From Chlorops oryzae (Eukaryota; Arthropoda; Insecta; Diptera; Chloropidae), in assembly GCA_020466095.1 (NCBI GenBank), contig CM035808.1:79896779-79960778 (forward strand): a stretch of 64,000 nucleotides of DNA. The letters run 5' to 3'. Below the pieces are notes generated by a model. It saw only the letters and a list, made by a program, of their open reading frames with translations, was not told the DNA's origin and ran no database searches. Positions 29,640 to 41,904 of the stretch are shown here, piece after piece. Position 1 is the first letter of the stretch. Each line of letters begins with the position of its first letter. The translations under genes were made by a program, and so were the position numbers.

Positions 29640-32314
29640 TTGATGCGAGTCTCAGCACTAACTATGATTATCTAAAAACGATTTTAGGCTTAGTAAGCAA
29701 TAATCACAGTGGTCTACAAATTTGTTTTTTCAATGCTCGTAGCTTTAACAGTGACAAACGTGACTATTTTAATCATTTGTTGCCTTTTGTTAATATAGAC
29801 ATAATTTGTGTCGTGGAAACATGGTTTCTTGAGGATATTAGTGACCAAATTTTGTCACTAAACAGATACAAACTTGTGCGTAATGACAGGCAAGGAAATT
29901 GAGCTTCAACATAAAATAATTTTTAAATCTATCGATGATACAGTTGAGTATTTGTTGGTGGAGGTTTATGATAGAACTCAGAAGTTCCTTATAACCTGCG
30001 TATACAACCCTTCAAAATACTTTGATACTTCGAGTTTTTTCAATACATTAATGGAATATAGTACATCATACGAGCATATACTGCTTTGTGGTGACATGAA
30101 TATCGACCTGCTTGAAACTGATAGTCGCAGTTATGAATTAAGAAATAAAATCACTGGATTAGGACTTCAAAACGTGAATAATTTCCCTACTCTTTCAGCC
30201 CTATTTCCAAACCAAGCCTTCTTGACATAATTACTGTTGCGGATAAAAATATGGTTATTTACTTGGATCAGTTATCTCTACCTGAATTATCCGACCATGA
30301 TATGCTTTTCGTTGCATATGATATTAACTTAAACCAGTCAACAGATCATTCTTTCGTTACCTTTAGAGATTTTAAGCAAGTAAATCTCGAGGCACTAGTG
30401 GCAGAAGCTTCGTACCTTTCCTGGCAAGATTGTTGGTTTTTCGCTAATATTGACGAGAAAGTTGAACACTTTACAGCATTGGTAAACTATCTTTATCAGA
30501 AATATGTTCCGCTAATCAGAGTAAAATCAAAAAGCTCTAATCAACGGTGGTTTAACTCTGAGGTACAGAAATCAATCAAAGATCGAGGAAAGCAGTATAG
30601 TCGTTGGAAGCGTCATCCTACGTCCGAAAATTGGGAAGTGTACCGTCATGCTCGTAATCATGCAACTCTGGTCATCAAAAACGCGAAAGAGCGCTACTAT
30701 GAATCGAAGCTGGGCCCTAGTTTACCCTCAAAAAAGATGTGGAACTATCTCAAATCTATTGGAATTGGGAAGCAGCAAAATGACAACTGTATATTAGATC
30801 CTGACATAATGAATGCCTATTTCCTTACAGCAAACACTTCTACTGATAGCATGACATTTGTTATTAATCCTAGCTTAATGTATAATGGTGAGAGTCGTTT
30901 CAACTTCGAAGTGGTGACTGATGGCGATATCTTAAAAAGTCTGCGGGCAGTAAAATCTAATGCTATTGGATATGATGGAGTCAGCTCGAGATTTATAAAA
31001 TTAATTCTTCCGCAAGTCATAGGCCCTTTGACACACATTATTAATTATTCGATCACAACTAGGATATTTCCAGCGAACTGGAAAATTGCTAATGTGATTC
31101 CGGTTGCAAAGAAGAAAAATGCTCATGATCCGCAGGACTATAGACCAATTAGTATATTACCAGCTCTTTCTAAGATCTTTGAAAAATTATTGGCCTCGCA
31201 AATTACCAACCATATTTCCAGTCACAACATTCTGAGTGACTATCAGTCGGGCTACAGGAAAACACAAAGCTGTGCAACTGCAATGTTAAAAGTCGTTGAA
31301 GACCTCCGTGTTAAATACGATGACGGTGAGCTTTCAATCCTAGTGCTCATTGACTTTTCTAAAGCCTTTGATACACTAAACTTTGAGATACTCCAAAAAA
31401 AATCAGAAAATTATTTCGGCTTTGATACATATGCAGTAGAGCTATTAAGAAGTTATCTAAATAATAGATTTCAATGCGTTAACTCTATGAACAAGAAATC
31501 TACCTTATGTAACATTCCGTCTGGTGTGCCACAAGGCTCAATTCTGGGACCCATTTTATTCAGTCTATTTATTAATGACATCGTTCACAGCTGCGAGAAT
31601 GTAAACATTCACCTATACGCAGATGATGCTCAAGTGTATCTGTCTAGACCGATTGGACTAATAGAGGACCTTGTCTGTAGATTGAATGATGATTTGGACA
31701 GAATATATAAATGGGCTTGTGCCAATCAGTAAAAATTAAACGCTGCTAAGACACAAGCACTACCAATTTCACAATCCGACTATAACATGCATGACCTCCC
31801 GAAGGTTCGAATTTCCGAATCTTATTTGTCTTATGAAACCAGTGTAAAAAGCCTAGGTTTTGTGCTAAATCGCCATTTAAGCTGTAGTACCCATATTGAA
31901 CTTGCTGTTGGAAAAATGTACTCAGTAATAAGACGGCTGTGGGCTTCTTCTAGCTTCTTGACAACTGAAATGAAGATTAGGCTCGTTAGATGTCTGCTTG
32001 TTCCTGTGATGTCCTATAGTGGCCTTGTTTATGATAGCCCTGACTCGGCTTCCATGCAGAAATTACAATATGTAATGAACCATGCGGCGAGATATATATT
32101 ATTGTTAAGGAAATATGATCATATTTCGGTATTCACTCGACAAATACTTAACTGTAACATTTCGAATTATTTAAATACTTTAAACTGTTCAAACAGAACA
32201 TTTTTTGTTAGTGCTGTTAAACTTTAGAATTCTCTACCACCAAGTATAAAAACCATTCGAAACATCAAACTCTTTAAGCTGGCTGTAGTAAGATTTCTGA
32301 ATCATATGAATTGA
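29640..32314 (+). pseudogene. LINE ORF2, endonuclease and reverse transcriptase
   Basis: The apurinic-type endonuclease runs from about 29720 (CFFNARS, VETW) to SDHD near 30290. RT follows, with YRPISILPALSKIFEKL (31140), DFSKAFDTL (31350), SGVPQGSILGP (31510) and the catalytic YADD (31615-31626). The C-terminal domain ends near 32314. Defects are a shift with a small deletion near 29893, a shift near 30225, a TAA at 31730-31732 and a TAG at 32225-32227 where the related copy at 49240 has Trp. It is not functional as it stands. Confidence 0.8.
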
Positions 32315-32479
32315 CAAACTCTCGTTTGAATTATCATTTTTCTAGTAGGATAGTTGTAAGGATTTAGTATAAGTAAAAAGATGAGACATGTTTGAATTTT
32401 ATACTTATGATGTACAACATAAGGCTTTCTTAATGTACAATGTATTTGAAATAAATTGAAATAAATTGAAATTGAAAAT

Positions 32480-32870
32480 ATCAAATGACTTTACTACGAT
32501 TCGGAGAACCAGACTACCCAGAAAGATTCTCAAAAATATTAGCCTACCATATTCATGGCTACTCATACATTTTTGTATGCAAGAGGCATATTATTTAAAA
32601 AAAATATAACGATATTTGTGGTAAGAAAAAACGTAAGGAATTTTGGGGATTTTTTTTTAGTTTGTAGGAAGTTTTTCGTTTGCGTTTGGCAGCATTGCCT
32701 GTTTGTTCACTTTGGTTTTTTCAAAATTTGACAGTAGTGTTGCACCATTTCTTCGATACATATCGAAATACATAGAGTTGCATTCAGCTTGTTCCGGACT
32801 TCTTTTGGCATTTCGTTGAAATCCAATTTCTGAGCTGATTTCGTTTGACATTCATTTGTATGGGAAATCC
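32480..32870. other. Right interior of the foldback-like element
   Basis: AT-rich with a small minus-strand frame (32657-32851) of no recognised family. It ends in the modular inverted repeat. Confidence 0.4.
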
Positions 32871-32949
32871 GCTGGATTTCGACTGGATATCGGCTGAAAT
32901 CCTCAAAAGTGCCGAAATCCCGGGATTTCGATGCCGTCTGAATGCCATT

Positions 32950-33135
32950 TTAGTCGACAACAAGAATCTAGTAAAGCTTGAGCCAGTTTTAACGTTTGTG
33001 GAACACCGGTTTCAATCTTTAGAGGCGCTTGGAACGGGAGGCAAAACTGCATCAATAAAAACATCAGGCTCGGTAGTAAAGGCAAGGCCCGGATTTTCCA
33101 TATGCAAAGTTTGCAATGGGGACAACCATTAACTA
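32950..33135 (+). pseudogene. BEL gag of element A, second part
   Basis: The gag frame continues after the element: KLEPVLTFVEHRFQSLEALG, typical of the end of the BEL/Pao gag core. Then comes the first zinc-knuckle pair (ICKVCNGDNH) and a stop. Further knuckle residues (GHCKQCEKKHHS) are readable in another frame near 33212-33260, so an indel lies near 33130. Confidence 0.65.
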
Positions 33136-33610
33136 TATGCGTGCGCCATATTCAAGGAAGACACATTGACCAACAAATTGTCTCAAGTTTGATCACAAGG
33201 CAGTTGAGTGGAAATCTGGTCACTGCAAACAATGCGAGAAGAAACATCATTCCATACTTCACTCGATCGGTCCAAGTCAACAAGACACTCGACTAAGCAG
33301 TCAACCCAGCAATGAATGTAGCAATCAGTCAACAAATACAGGCTCAGCCAGCTTACTTTCAGGAGATACAACCAACAAAAATAATGTTCTACTTGGCACA
33401 GCGCGTAACAGATCGGGTAACAAATCAAATGTCGAGCAATTCTTGATTTTGGATCTCAAATTAACGTCGTAACCAAAAAAATAATCAAAAAATTAAATGC
33501 GGAGACCAAGGCAACAACTTTGCAAATTGAAGGAATTGGAAAAACCTCAAAAAGCTCACGGCATCGAGTCGACTTAATGGTTCAGTCTTTGTTAGATGTA
33601 GAACTTTTGG
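33135..33610 (+). pseudogene. BEL gag end and protease remnant of element A
   Basis: It contains the HHSILH-type closing knuckle, a Ser/Asn/Gln-rich linker, and a protease-like frame (33437-33600: DFGSQINVVTKKIIKKL) after a degenerate active site. Homology ends at about 33600. Protease sequence that would logically continue it appears at 47110, 13.5 kb to the right. Confidence 0.55.
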
Positions 33611-36168
33611 CATTGGTATGGGATAGCGGCTCGGCATGGTGGCACAACCCTGGCTTAACTCGCCGATGCCGTGGGGTCTTGCCATCCGCCTACCAAAGTG
33701 TTCACTCTAAACAAAACAGGATATTATGCCGAATTGAAGTTCGAAGGAAGAAGGAAAAAAAAGAGAAATGAAGAGGAGGAATAAGAGAATAAAATGACCA
33801 ATAAAAATACCACTGTCCAACTATGCATGCATAACCAACATAAACCCATTAATCATCACTCCGCCTACAGTCACAGTCCCAGTCCGGAGCAGTCCCACCC
33901 TCCGCGAAAACCCGCAGCCGTGAGTGTACTTGGGCCCCTACTAATTTTAATACACAATCTCTATCCGTTCGTCCGTACTCAATTATTTGTCCACTGGTCG
34001 TACCTTTATACCCCCATGACAATCCCTAGTGGGTGTCTACTTGCACCAATGAGTTAGGATCAGATGGTCATCCTTTACAAGATGTCGCAACTAATGAGTA
34101 GATATATTTTTTTTTGTTTAGGTTAGAAGAGGCTTCTAGTCCTAGACTTACTATTATTCAATGCATGGCGTTTGATAAATTTGATCCACGCTAACACTTT
34201 CAAAAAATACTAAAAAACCCAAAAATTTTAGAAGTTCCTTGCACTTAAATATGAATGTTTTTATTGAATATAAATTAAATGTAAATCTCAAAAAAAAAAA
34301 ACTGTACAAAAGTTCACAATCCTTGTTATATACGAAATATTTATTCCTAAAACAAACAAAAAATTTCTTACGCTACTGAAAAAAACGTATGTGCAGCTAA
34401 ATGTTAAAAAAACAAAATTGAAATAAAAAAAAGTGAAAGAAAAAAAAGAAAAAAGGTATCACGAGCAAAAAAATGAGGTAGGTCAGGTAAAAAAAAAATA
34501 TAAAAAAAGGATAAAAAAAAAAAAATTCTATTCAACGCGATAAAGAATTTAGTAATGAGCAAGAAAATGTATTCAATAATGTCCTTGTAACAACTTATTT
34601 CTATGGGCACTTATATAAGGATAACTCACAGTAAACCCTGTAGTATGCGCTTTAATTTTCGGTCCGAGAAAAAAAGTTTTATTCCAAAATCGGAGTAAAG
34701 CACTTTAGATTTTGGAAGGAGAGTAGCCCGCGTAAGCCCGCTAGCGACTGATTATTCTTCCGCGTGAAGCGCCTTTTTTACCATTTCTGATCTTAGAAAA
34801 ATCCCTTGCCCTGTATATATTTGTGCGTTAAATGCAACTGTTTTCTTTTTGGTAGGGAACGAAACGTTACAACGATCGCCTTAAAGTTCGTGCTGCGCTG
34901 CTGCTACTTGTGTAAACTATTTTCAATCTTGCGTTGGTACAGTGGCGTAGCAAAGTTCGAAAAAGTCTGTGTTCCGATGTACAAGTGGGGCGCCCTCCCC
35001 CAAGCAAAAATTTCTTATTTTAAAAAAAAACTCATTATATGCCCCAACAATAATAAAATGATCCCTTTTCGAAATGCTGCTATTAAATCCTGAATATCCT
35101 GCTTAGAAAAATCCTTTCTTGGAAGGCCTTCCTTTTTTTTTGTGTTTCTCGGGGCCTGTATTTCGTGGAACACATGGAACTCCGGTAATCACACCACTGC
35201 GATGGTGTGTTTTTGTTTGTTTGTTTTGTGTTTGTTTTTAGTAAGTTAATTTGTTTTTATTTAGTTTGTTACTATATGATTTAGTACTACTGGACATTCT
35301 AGGTGCGTATATGTAGGAAATTAAAAAAAAAAAGAGAGAAAGGAAAGAGGAAATAAATTACTTAGCCTGCTGTAAGAGAAAGGCAAAGTGGAATATTTGC
35401 TTTTGCCTATTGCGTAAAAATTTAAAATTTAAATGCTCAGTGCGGTGGTGAGTTTTGAGATTATATTTGGAAGAAGACGTTTCGTGAGAGATAAAAAAGG
35501 TATATACTAACACCAAATATGTTGTGCTGTTATTATTATTATCATTTTTTTTGCTTCTTCCTTCCCCTACTTTTCTGATTCATCTTTCTTTCGCTGCGAT
35601 TTAACTAGAATTTGGGGATGTTGGTTTAAATAATTTGCGGATTTTTATTGCGGCAAACGAAGCTTGCGGATTTTACAAAAAAAAAAATGTTTCTTTTGTT
35701 TTAAACACAAATTGGTTTTAATTCAATTGTGATTATTCATTTCATATAAATCAATTTATATGCTAACTATTACTTTAATTTTTATTCACACTCTTTGTTA
35801 TATATTTTTTATTTGTTTCGTTTCTTAACTTATCCTACGAAATCAAAAAAATATATATATAAAAAGTATACATATAAAGAAAAGTATTTATAAAAATCAT
35901 TGCTTCTGCCTTTCTCACTAGTTCTGTCTTTTTTCACTATTTCTTCCTCTACCTCGGCACCTATTCCTTTTCTTGCCATTGCTTAATGTCGGGGGCGTGT
36001 TACTGGTCTTGATGAAATGTGGTGATAATTCTTGATCGCAGATTTAGTTTTGATTTCCACTTGTCCCGTCTTTGAAATTTTCACCTGGTAAAACGTCTCG
36101 TTTACCTTTCGCTTAAATCGCCCATTTTTATGTGTCTTGCCTGGATCTTGTAGCCGCTTCTCGAGTGT
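33611..36168. other. Unassigned, partly very purine-rich DNA
   Basis: No family recognised. At 34250-34560 the plus strand is strongly A-rich with GAAA/AAAG runs. 35200-35240 has TTTG repeats and 35310-35360 has purine runs. Small frames (33794-34057, 34806-35093) lack recognisable motifs. Structure such as a decayed LTR cannot be excluded. Confidence 0.3.
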
Positions 36169-36462
36169 CTATCTAACCAACATTCGTATTGCCATTGGAA
36201 TCCCTACACCCAGCTCCACCTCTGGCAATATAAAATCGTAGTCATATCTTCGACGCGCCTCGGGTTCTTCTATTTGGAACCAGTCCTCTCCCTCAATGTT
36301 CATATTTTCGTAGCCGTCGATCTCTAGCACTTCTGACTCCCGAGGCTCTAATGATAGTGCTGGGCTAAACCTTGGTGTTGGTATGACATTTCTCTGCTGC
36401 TCAATCGTTGGTGGGGGTGTGGTATTGCGATTTGGATTCCTTAGTCTTGGATCGGGCGGCAT
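36169..36462 (-). CDS. Hypothetical 97-residue frame
   Basis: The sequence is proline-rich at the start (MPPDPRLRNPNRNTTPP), then acidic (EVLEIDGYENMNIEGEDWFQIEEPE) and ends MAIRMLVR. Base composition is GC-richer than its flanks, which suggests it was once coding. I do not recognise it; a retrotransposon gag or a host exon are both possible. Upstream codons to about 36530 in a neighbouring frame (REAYQKFN-like) look like possible continuation after a shift. Confidence 0.25.
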   Translation of the reverse strand: MPPDPRLRNPNRNTTPPPTIEQQRNVIPTPRFSPALSLEPRESEVLEIDGYENMNIEGEDWFQIEEPEARRRYDYDFILPEVELGVGIPMAIRMLVR

Positions 36463-37096
36463 TAAACTTTTGGTAAGCCTCCCGACACCTCGCCCTGCTT
36501 TCTTGCAGCTTTGCTTCCATTCTCATACCTGTTGATTAAAGTAATTAGGGTACGTCTGTCTTAGGGTCATCCGTCGTTTTGTTTTGCTTTTTTTTTTGTT
36601 GTTTTCACAAGGACATTTGTATTCCGAAACAAATGTTTTAAAAATAAAAAATTGTAAAACGGAGAAAAATAAGCTAAGGCAAATCCTTTCAGTACCATTT
36701 TCTCCTTTGTTTGTCAACAGATTTTGATAAATTTTTTATTAGTTCAAAAGTATGAGTGACGAGTAGTGCAAAAACCATTTTTACCCACGTATACCTGTCA
36801 TAAGCAGGTAAAAATTATCAGGTGTTTTCCAATGTATTTTATATGGGAATACTTATTTGCCCATAGAAATGACTCTAAAGTGTTTTTTTTTTTTTTTTTT
36901 TTTGCTGGATCGCATGGAGGTGTTGGGAATCTTCCAAAGATACGGCTTCTCCAGGTTCAGCCGCATGCACGATTCACTGCCATTTGGTATGGCAGCGCCT
37001 ACGTACTAAACCCTACCCCTTCAGCTCTTCAACCATTCTCCCCACGGCACTAAGCTTAGGATTACTTCGTGGGGCTGGTGGCAATCCTGCCTTCTT

Positions 37097-39961
37097 TTAC
37101 AAATGCTGGTACACCACTTGCTGTTGGTGCCTGCTTCTCTCTGTAATACGAAGCTCGGTTTGTGAATTTGTTATTCTGCCTGCTACCAGATTCCAGTTCT
37201 CAACTGAACTGGTCATGAAACGCAGTATACCGCTGGGGCCAAATTCACATCTAAAAGTATTCTGGAAACGCGGACAGTACCACACAATGTGTTCAGGGTC
37301 TTCGGGCACTGCACAGATGGGACATAGTGGCGAATCGTCATGCCCGAACCTATACAGGTACGATCGGTATACTCCATGTCCCGTAATGAATTGCGTTAGG
37401 AAGAATTTAACTTCCCCGTGCCTTCTTTCAAGCCACGATTTGAGATCGGGGATTAAAGTGTGAGTCCACCTTCCTCTTCCGGACTCGTTCCACTCACTCT
37501 GCCATCTTGCTATTGCAGCCTGACTTTCGGTTTCTCTGCTTTCGGCGTTAAGACGTCCCTGCTGTTTTAAAATGTGCAGCTGTTTCATCTCTTCGGCCAG
37601 TATATGTAGAGGCGGCGCTCTAGCTAAAACTAAGGCTGCATCGGTTGACACCGTTCGGAACCCGCTTATCGTCCTAAGCGCACTTAGTCTGTAGGTGCCC
37701 GATAGTATCCTTCTGTACGATCTCCTTGTAAGGGAGTGCGCCCAGATCGGTGCCCCATATAGAATTATCGATGAGATTACTCTATGTAACAACTCTCGCT
37801 TGCCTGACTTTGGCCCTGAGACATTCGGCAGTATCCAGGACAAAGCCGCTTGCACTCTTGAAGCTTTTCCCTTAACGTGTAACAGGTGATCCTTGAAAGA
37901 CAACCGATTGTCGAGAACTACTCCTAGGTATCTGACTGCGGATTTGGATCGAATGCTCTGATCTCCCGTCCTAATAGTGCAGTACTCCGTCTTTTTCCTG
38001 CTCGTAATTAGTACCGCCTCGGTCTTTTGCTCTGCGAGCTCCAGTCCCGCCGAGTTCATCCAGGCCCTTACTGTTTCTATAGCTTCGTTCGCTGAAGCCT
38101 CTACTTCGCGGATCTCCTTTGCCAATGTCACTATAGCTATATCGTCAGCAAAACCGACTATAGTACAATTGTGAGGAACATTCAGGCGTAGCACGTTGTC
38201 GTACATCAGGTTCCACAGAATCGGTTCCAGGACGGAGCCTTGCGGAACCCCTGCCGTTACCTTGTATGTTTTGATGCCTGTTTCCGACGAATAGGTCAGG
38301 TACCTCTCCGAGAGGTATGATCCTATGAGTCGTTTTAGATAACCCGGTGCCATTGTTCTCGACAAAGCTCCCGTAATTCATAGCCATACCGCTGTGTTGA
38401 ATGCGTTTTTTACATCCAATGTTGCTACCGCACAGTATCTTTTCTGCCCGCCGAGCCACCTTTCTCCGATAATGGCCTTCCTGAATCCAAACTGGCTCTC
38501 CGACAGGCTTCCCCTCTTCTTCAATGCTTAACTGCAGTCTATCGCAAATGACCTTTTCCAGTACCTTTCCCACCGTGTCTAAGAGACAGATTGGACGGTA
38601 AGACGACGGTTCTCCAATTGGCTTACCACTTTTTGGAATCAGGATCAGTTGCTGTCTTCGCCAAGTTACTGGAAACGTTCCTTCCTGTAGACAAGTGTTG
38701 AAGACCTTGAGGAAAAGCTCCGGTTCAGCCGCAATAGCTGCCTTTAGGGCCTTATTCGGCACTCCATCAGGACCTGGCGCTTTCCTGTCCTGGATTTTCC
38801 TGCATGCCCTGTGCAGTTCATCGGCCGTTATTTCTGGGATACTTTCTCGCATTTCGACAATTTCAGTGTCTCGCACTATCTCCGTACGCCTCGGAATGAG
38901 TGTGGAAACAATGCGTTGAAGTAGCACTAGGTCTGTCAGCTTTGGTCCTTTATTTCCCCTCAGTTTTTTCATCGCCATTTTATAGGCAGACCCCCATGGA
39001 TCTGTATCCATGCCTTCGCACAGCCGTTTGAAGCTCGTCGTTTGCTTTCTTTAACCGCTATTTGGAACGCCCTTCTCCTGCTTGGGTACTCGGTTACAAG
39101 TGTGCCGAAGTTTTCCTGGCCTCTACCGCGCTTCATTCTTCTTCTTGCCCTCAGGCAGTTTGCGCGAAGTTCCCTGATTTCGCTATTCCACCAACTGCGT
39201 GGTTCACGACTGCTGTTGACATACCATTTGGCCATTTGGATTGCGGATCCATCCCCTAGTCTTTCTGACCTTAGAACCTCTAGGAACATTTCCTTATCGA
39301 ACAAGACGTCATTCCATTTAGGCCCTTTCAAAACCTGCGTCGCGTTCCTTCTTCGTCCTTGTATTTCGTATATAACAGCTTGATGATCGCTGTGTGAATA
39401 TCCCTCGCTGACCTTCCACTTTGATGACGCCACTTGGACACCGCTCACGAACGTTACGTCGATAATCGATGTTCTTCCCGCTTTCCTATACGTAGGTTTT
39501 CTCCCGTTGTTCAGTAGGACCACATCGAGCTGCGCTAACGATTCCAGCAGCCGGTGCCCTCTAGAATTGGTAACCCTGCTGCCCCATTCCGTATCCCATG
39601 CGTTGAAGTCTCCTGCAATCACCACCGGGGATTTGTCTATAGCTTCCAAAACTAATTCGTCTAATAACCTTTGGTATTGCTCTAGATCCAGGCTTGGACG
39701 AGCGTAGCAGCTAAAGAAATGGATACCATTTATTTTAGCTCTTACAAAGCGCAGTCCCTTTGTGCACTGTCCTTCGAACGCATATCCACTGCAGGTCCAA
39801 ATTGCCGCCGTACCGCTGCGATTTTCCTGCCAAATCGCCTCATCCCGTGCTGCGTATTGTTCACTTAGTAGCACTACGTCCGCTCTTTCCTCTTCTACCG
39901 TTTTGCAGAGTAGATCTTGTGCTGCCTCACAATGGTAAAGATTTATTTGTAATATCTTCAT
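37097..39961 (-). pseudogene. ORF2 of R1-clade LINE 1
   Basis: The endonuclease is 39961-38970 (QINLYHCEAAQDLL; GDFNAWDTEWGS; SDHQAV). RT is read from 39011-38145 and 38365-37097, in different frames. It has DGVPNKALK (about 38760), SYRPICLLDTVGK (38590), GVPQGSV (38245) and the catalytic FADD (38150). Near the C-terminus is a CPIC...H...C zinc motif (about 37320), typical of R1-clade ORF2. Shifts near 38990 and 38500 and a stop near 38380 disable it. Confidence 0.82.
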
Positions 39962-41436
39962 TGCCGTTTATTTAATGCCGCTCTGAAGGTTGGGCAAAAT
40001 TTACTGCCCGCCACATGTCTGCTGTTGGCTGCGTTTTTTGAGACGCAGAAAATACACTTGGCTTCATTGCCACAGGTTTTGGCAACGTGGCCCTCCTGAC
40101 CGCATTTTCTGCAGAGTTTCGATCTGTCTACCGAGTTTTTGCAGGCCCGGGCCATATGACCGAATTGAAGGCACCTAAAACATCTCTTCATCTGGATCTT
40201 CTCTCTGATTCTGCATATCACGAAGCCTATTTTGATTTTCCCGACCTCTAACATTTTTTGGATGCTTCTGCGGCTACCAAAATCGTTGCTGTCTGGGTTC
40301 CTGCATAAGCCTGACGTAGGTTCAGGATGTCGGCCGACCTTAGTTCTACATCCAATTTTGCCTTGACCGCATCGCAGATGTCTTCCTTCGATGTTATCTC
40401 GTCGAGGTATCTGATTTCCACTGCTGCTCTGTGTGTAAGTGCTCTTACTTCTGCTTCGTTTCCTATGATTCCTTCGATTTCATGCCGAATCTTTTCTGTC
40501 TCTGCTCCGGTTGAGCTTAGCTCTATAAGCAGTTGTCCGTTTTGCGTTCGACGGATCCTGGATGTACGTTAGCTCGCCCTTCTGTCGTATAACAACCGCA
40601 ACCGGTCTTGGTCGTGGTACAAGGCGTTTTTTCCTCCTTTTCTTGCGGTGTTGTATCCACTCCTCGGATACCTTGGCGCTTACCTTAGGCCTACTACTTC
40701 CTTCATGCTGAGCGGCTCTCTGGTTGTCAGCGCTACCCCTTGGGTATCGATTTTCAACCTCTTGAGCCACTCTTTGCTTTTTGGCTACTTCGAGGGTCTC
40801 TCTCGGGGTCGGTCTCCTATTTCCTCGATTTTTTTCGACTTCCTTCCCTTTTTTGTTTGGTTGTCTCTCGTTTCCCTGCTGTTTTGGGAGTGTAGGCGCA
40901 GAGGTTTCTCTGGTCTCTTTTCCGTCTCTCGCGATTTCTTGCTTGTTGATCTCCTTCAACGTTAGCTCATACAGCTGTCGGATGCTTTCTATTGCATTCC
41001 TCATTGTTTGGTTAACCGATCTTCGTCTTCCCTCCTCCATTAAGTCAACTAGCTCTCTTATTTTGTCACCCAACTTTTGTAGCGGCGTTACGGAATTCGA
41101 GCTGTCCGCCTGCCTGCGTCCATTACCATCACTGGGTGTGGTCGCTTCCATCGTGGGTGAGCAGACTTCTGCTTCTCTTTCCTCCGTTGGGGATGAGCTT
41201 TGCTGTTGCGTGGGCACCATAAGGGTTATTGGTGACCTTGGTGTCAGCTGGCTCTTCTCAAACGGGTCTACTTCCAACCGGTCCCGGAAAACACGGACGG
41301 ACCAGCGCTCGCCCGGGGCAGCGCAAGCTACTTCCTTGCTCCCAATACACACTCCCCGACCAAGGACCGAAGTGGCTGTTTCCTGATACAAGCAGTGTCT
41401 ACCGTCTCGGCAGAGCAAGCTCACATCACCCCACAA
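39958..41436 (-). pseudogene. ORF1 of R1-clade LINE 1
   Basis: The frame is open from 41436; a plausible start is the ATG at 41220 (MVPTQQQ). A helical region around KLGDKIRELVDLMEEGRR is followed by a basic, Arg/Lys-rich tract. A frameshift near 40560 follows, then a domain ending in CCHC knuckles (CFRCLQFGHMARAC and CRKCGQEGHVAKTC, about 40165-40060) and a third cysteine cluster. It is a nucleic-acid-binding gag-like protein. Its stop overlaps the ORF2 ATG. Confidence 0.8.
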
Positions 41437-41708
41437 CTCTCGGGCTTCCGAAAGTGTATGGGGACTCCCAATGTGTCACCACTTGCACCGGTCTTGTATA
41501 AACAAATCGTAGTCCATGAGCATTCCAGGTCGTCAACTTCGCCGTTCAACTTAGTTCCCCAGCAGCAGGCGCTACTTAGGTATCCAGGGGCACCACTAGG
41601 AGGTGTTGAATCGACTTGGTGTGTCCAGGGACAAGGATAGCTTCTGGCCTTCGCCAGGTTGAGGGCGGTCAGAAGCGTTGCCTTGTATGTGCACACCCAT
41701 TGGCCCCC

Positions 41709-41747
41709 TGACTCTAAAGTGTGTGTGTGTGTATGTGTGTGTATGTG
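41709..41747. repeat. TG microsatellite between the two LINEs
   Basis: TGTGTGTGTGTATGTGTGTG-type sequence follows the LINE 1 target copy and touches the A tail of LINE 2. It is the left half of the microsatellite that LINE 2 split; the right half is at 46843-46898. Confidence 0.85.
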
Positions 41748-41904
41748 TTTTTTTTACCGAGGAGTAAAAGCATCGAAAGCCTAAAGTCAGTGAGGCACTT
41801 TAATCCTCTAAACATCTCCTCTCGTCCAGACGGAAAGATCCTCCTGGAACCACCGTTAGGTATTTCGTCAGAAAGAAGTCGTGAGCGTTAGCTCAAAACG
41901 TTCG

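Larger units (their letters stand above)
28450..32478 (+). mobile_element. CR1-like LINE, near full length but inactive
   Basis: Two ORFs are followed by a 3' end made of short TTGAAATAAA-type repeats (about 32446-32478) rather than a plain poly(A). ORF1 is intact. ORF2 has shifts and stops. The 5' boundary is approximate. A related copy is at 49240-51047. The CR1/L2-group placement rests on the coiled-coil ORF1, the RT motifs and the repeat-type tail. Confidence 0.75.
27745..32940. mobile_element. Foldback-like element with 9-bp target duplication
   Basis: The left end (from 27745) and the inverted right end (from 32940) share CAGAC, then GCATCGAAATCCCGGGATTT and CGGCACTT. Looser similarity rich in GGATTTCG/CGAAATCC modules continues for about 70 bp. 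The flanks TATGCAATT (27736-27744) and AATGCCATT (32941-32949) match at 7 of 9 positions. Removing the element and one flank copy restores the gag frame. A 9-bp duplication with modular ends suggests Mutator-like or foldback elements. No transposase is recognised, and the interior is largely occupied by a CR1-like LINE. Confidence 0.65.
36883..41708 (-). mobile_element. R1-clade LINE number 1, full length
   Basis: Minus-strand element of 4.8 kb with a 20-nt or longer A tail at 36883-36904 and a 13-bp target duplication, TGACTCTAAAGTG (36870-36882, 41709-41721). Its 5' end (minus strand GGGGGCCAATGGGTGTG) closely resembles that of LINE number 2. ORF1 and ORF2 overlap by ATGA (39958-39961). The right target copy runs into a TG microsatellite. 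Both ORFs carry several shifts. Confidence 0.85.

Noticed and set aside
33794..34057. 87-codon plus-strand frame
   Set aside because: No recognisable domain; Pro/His/Ser-rich start and hydrophobic end look like chance.
38695..41640. Many plus-strand frames of 60-200 codons
   Set aside because: Antisense shadows of the R1-clade LINE ORFs, which have clear motifs on the minus strand.
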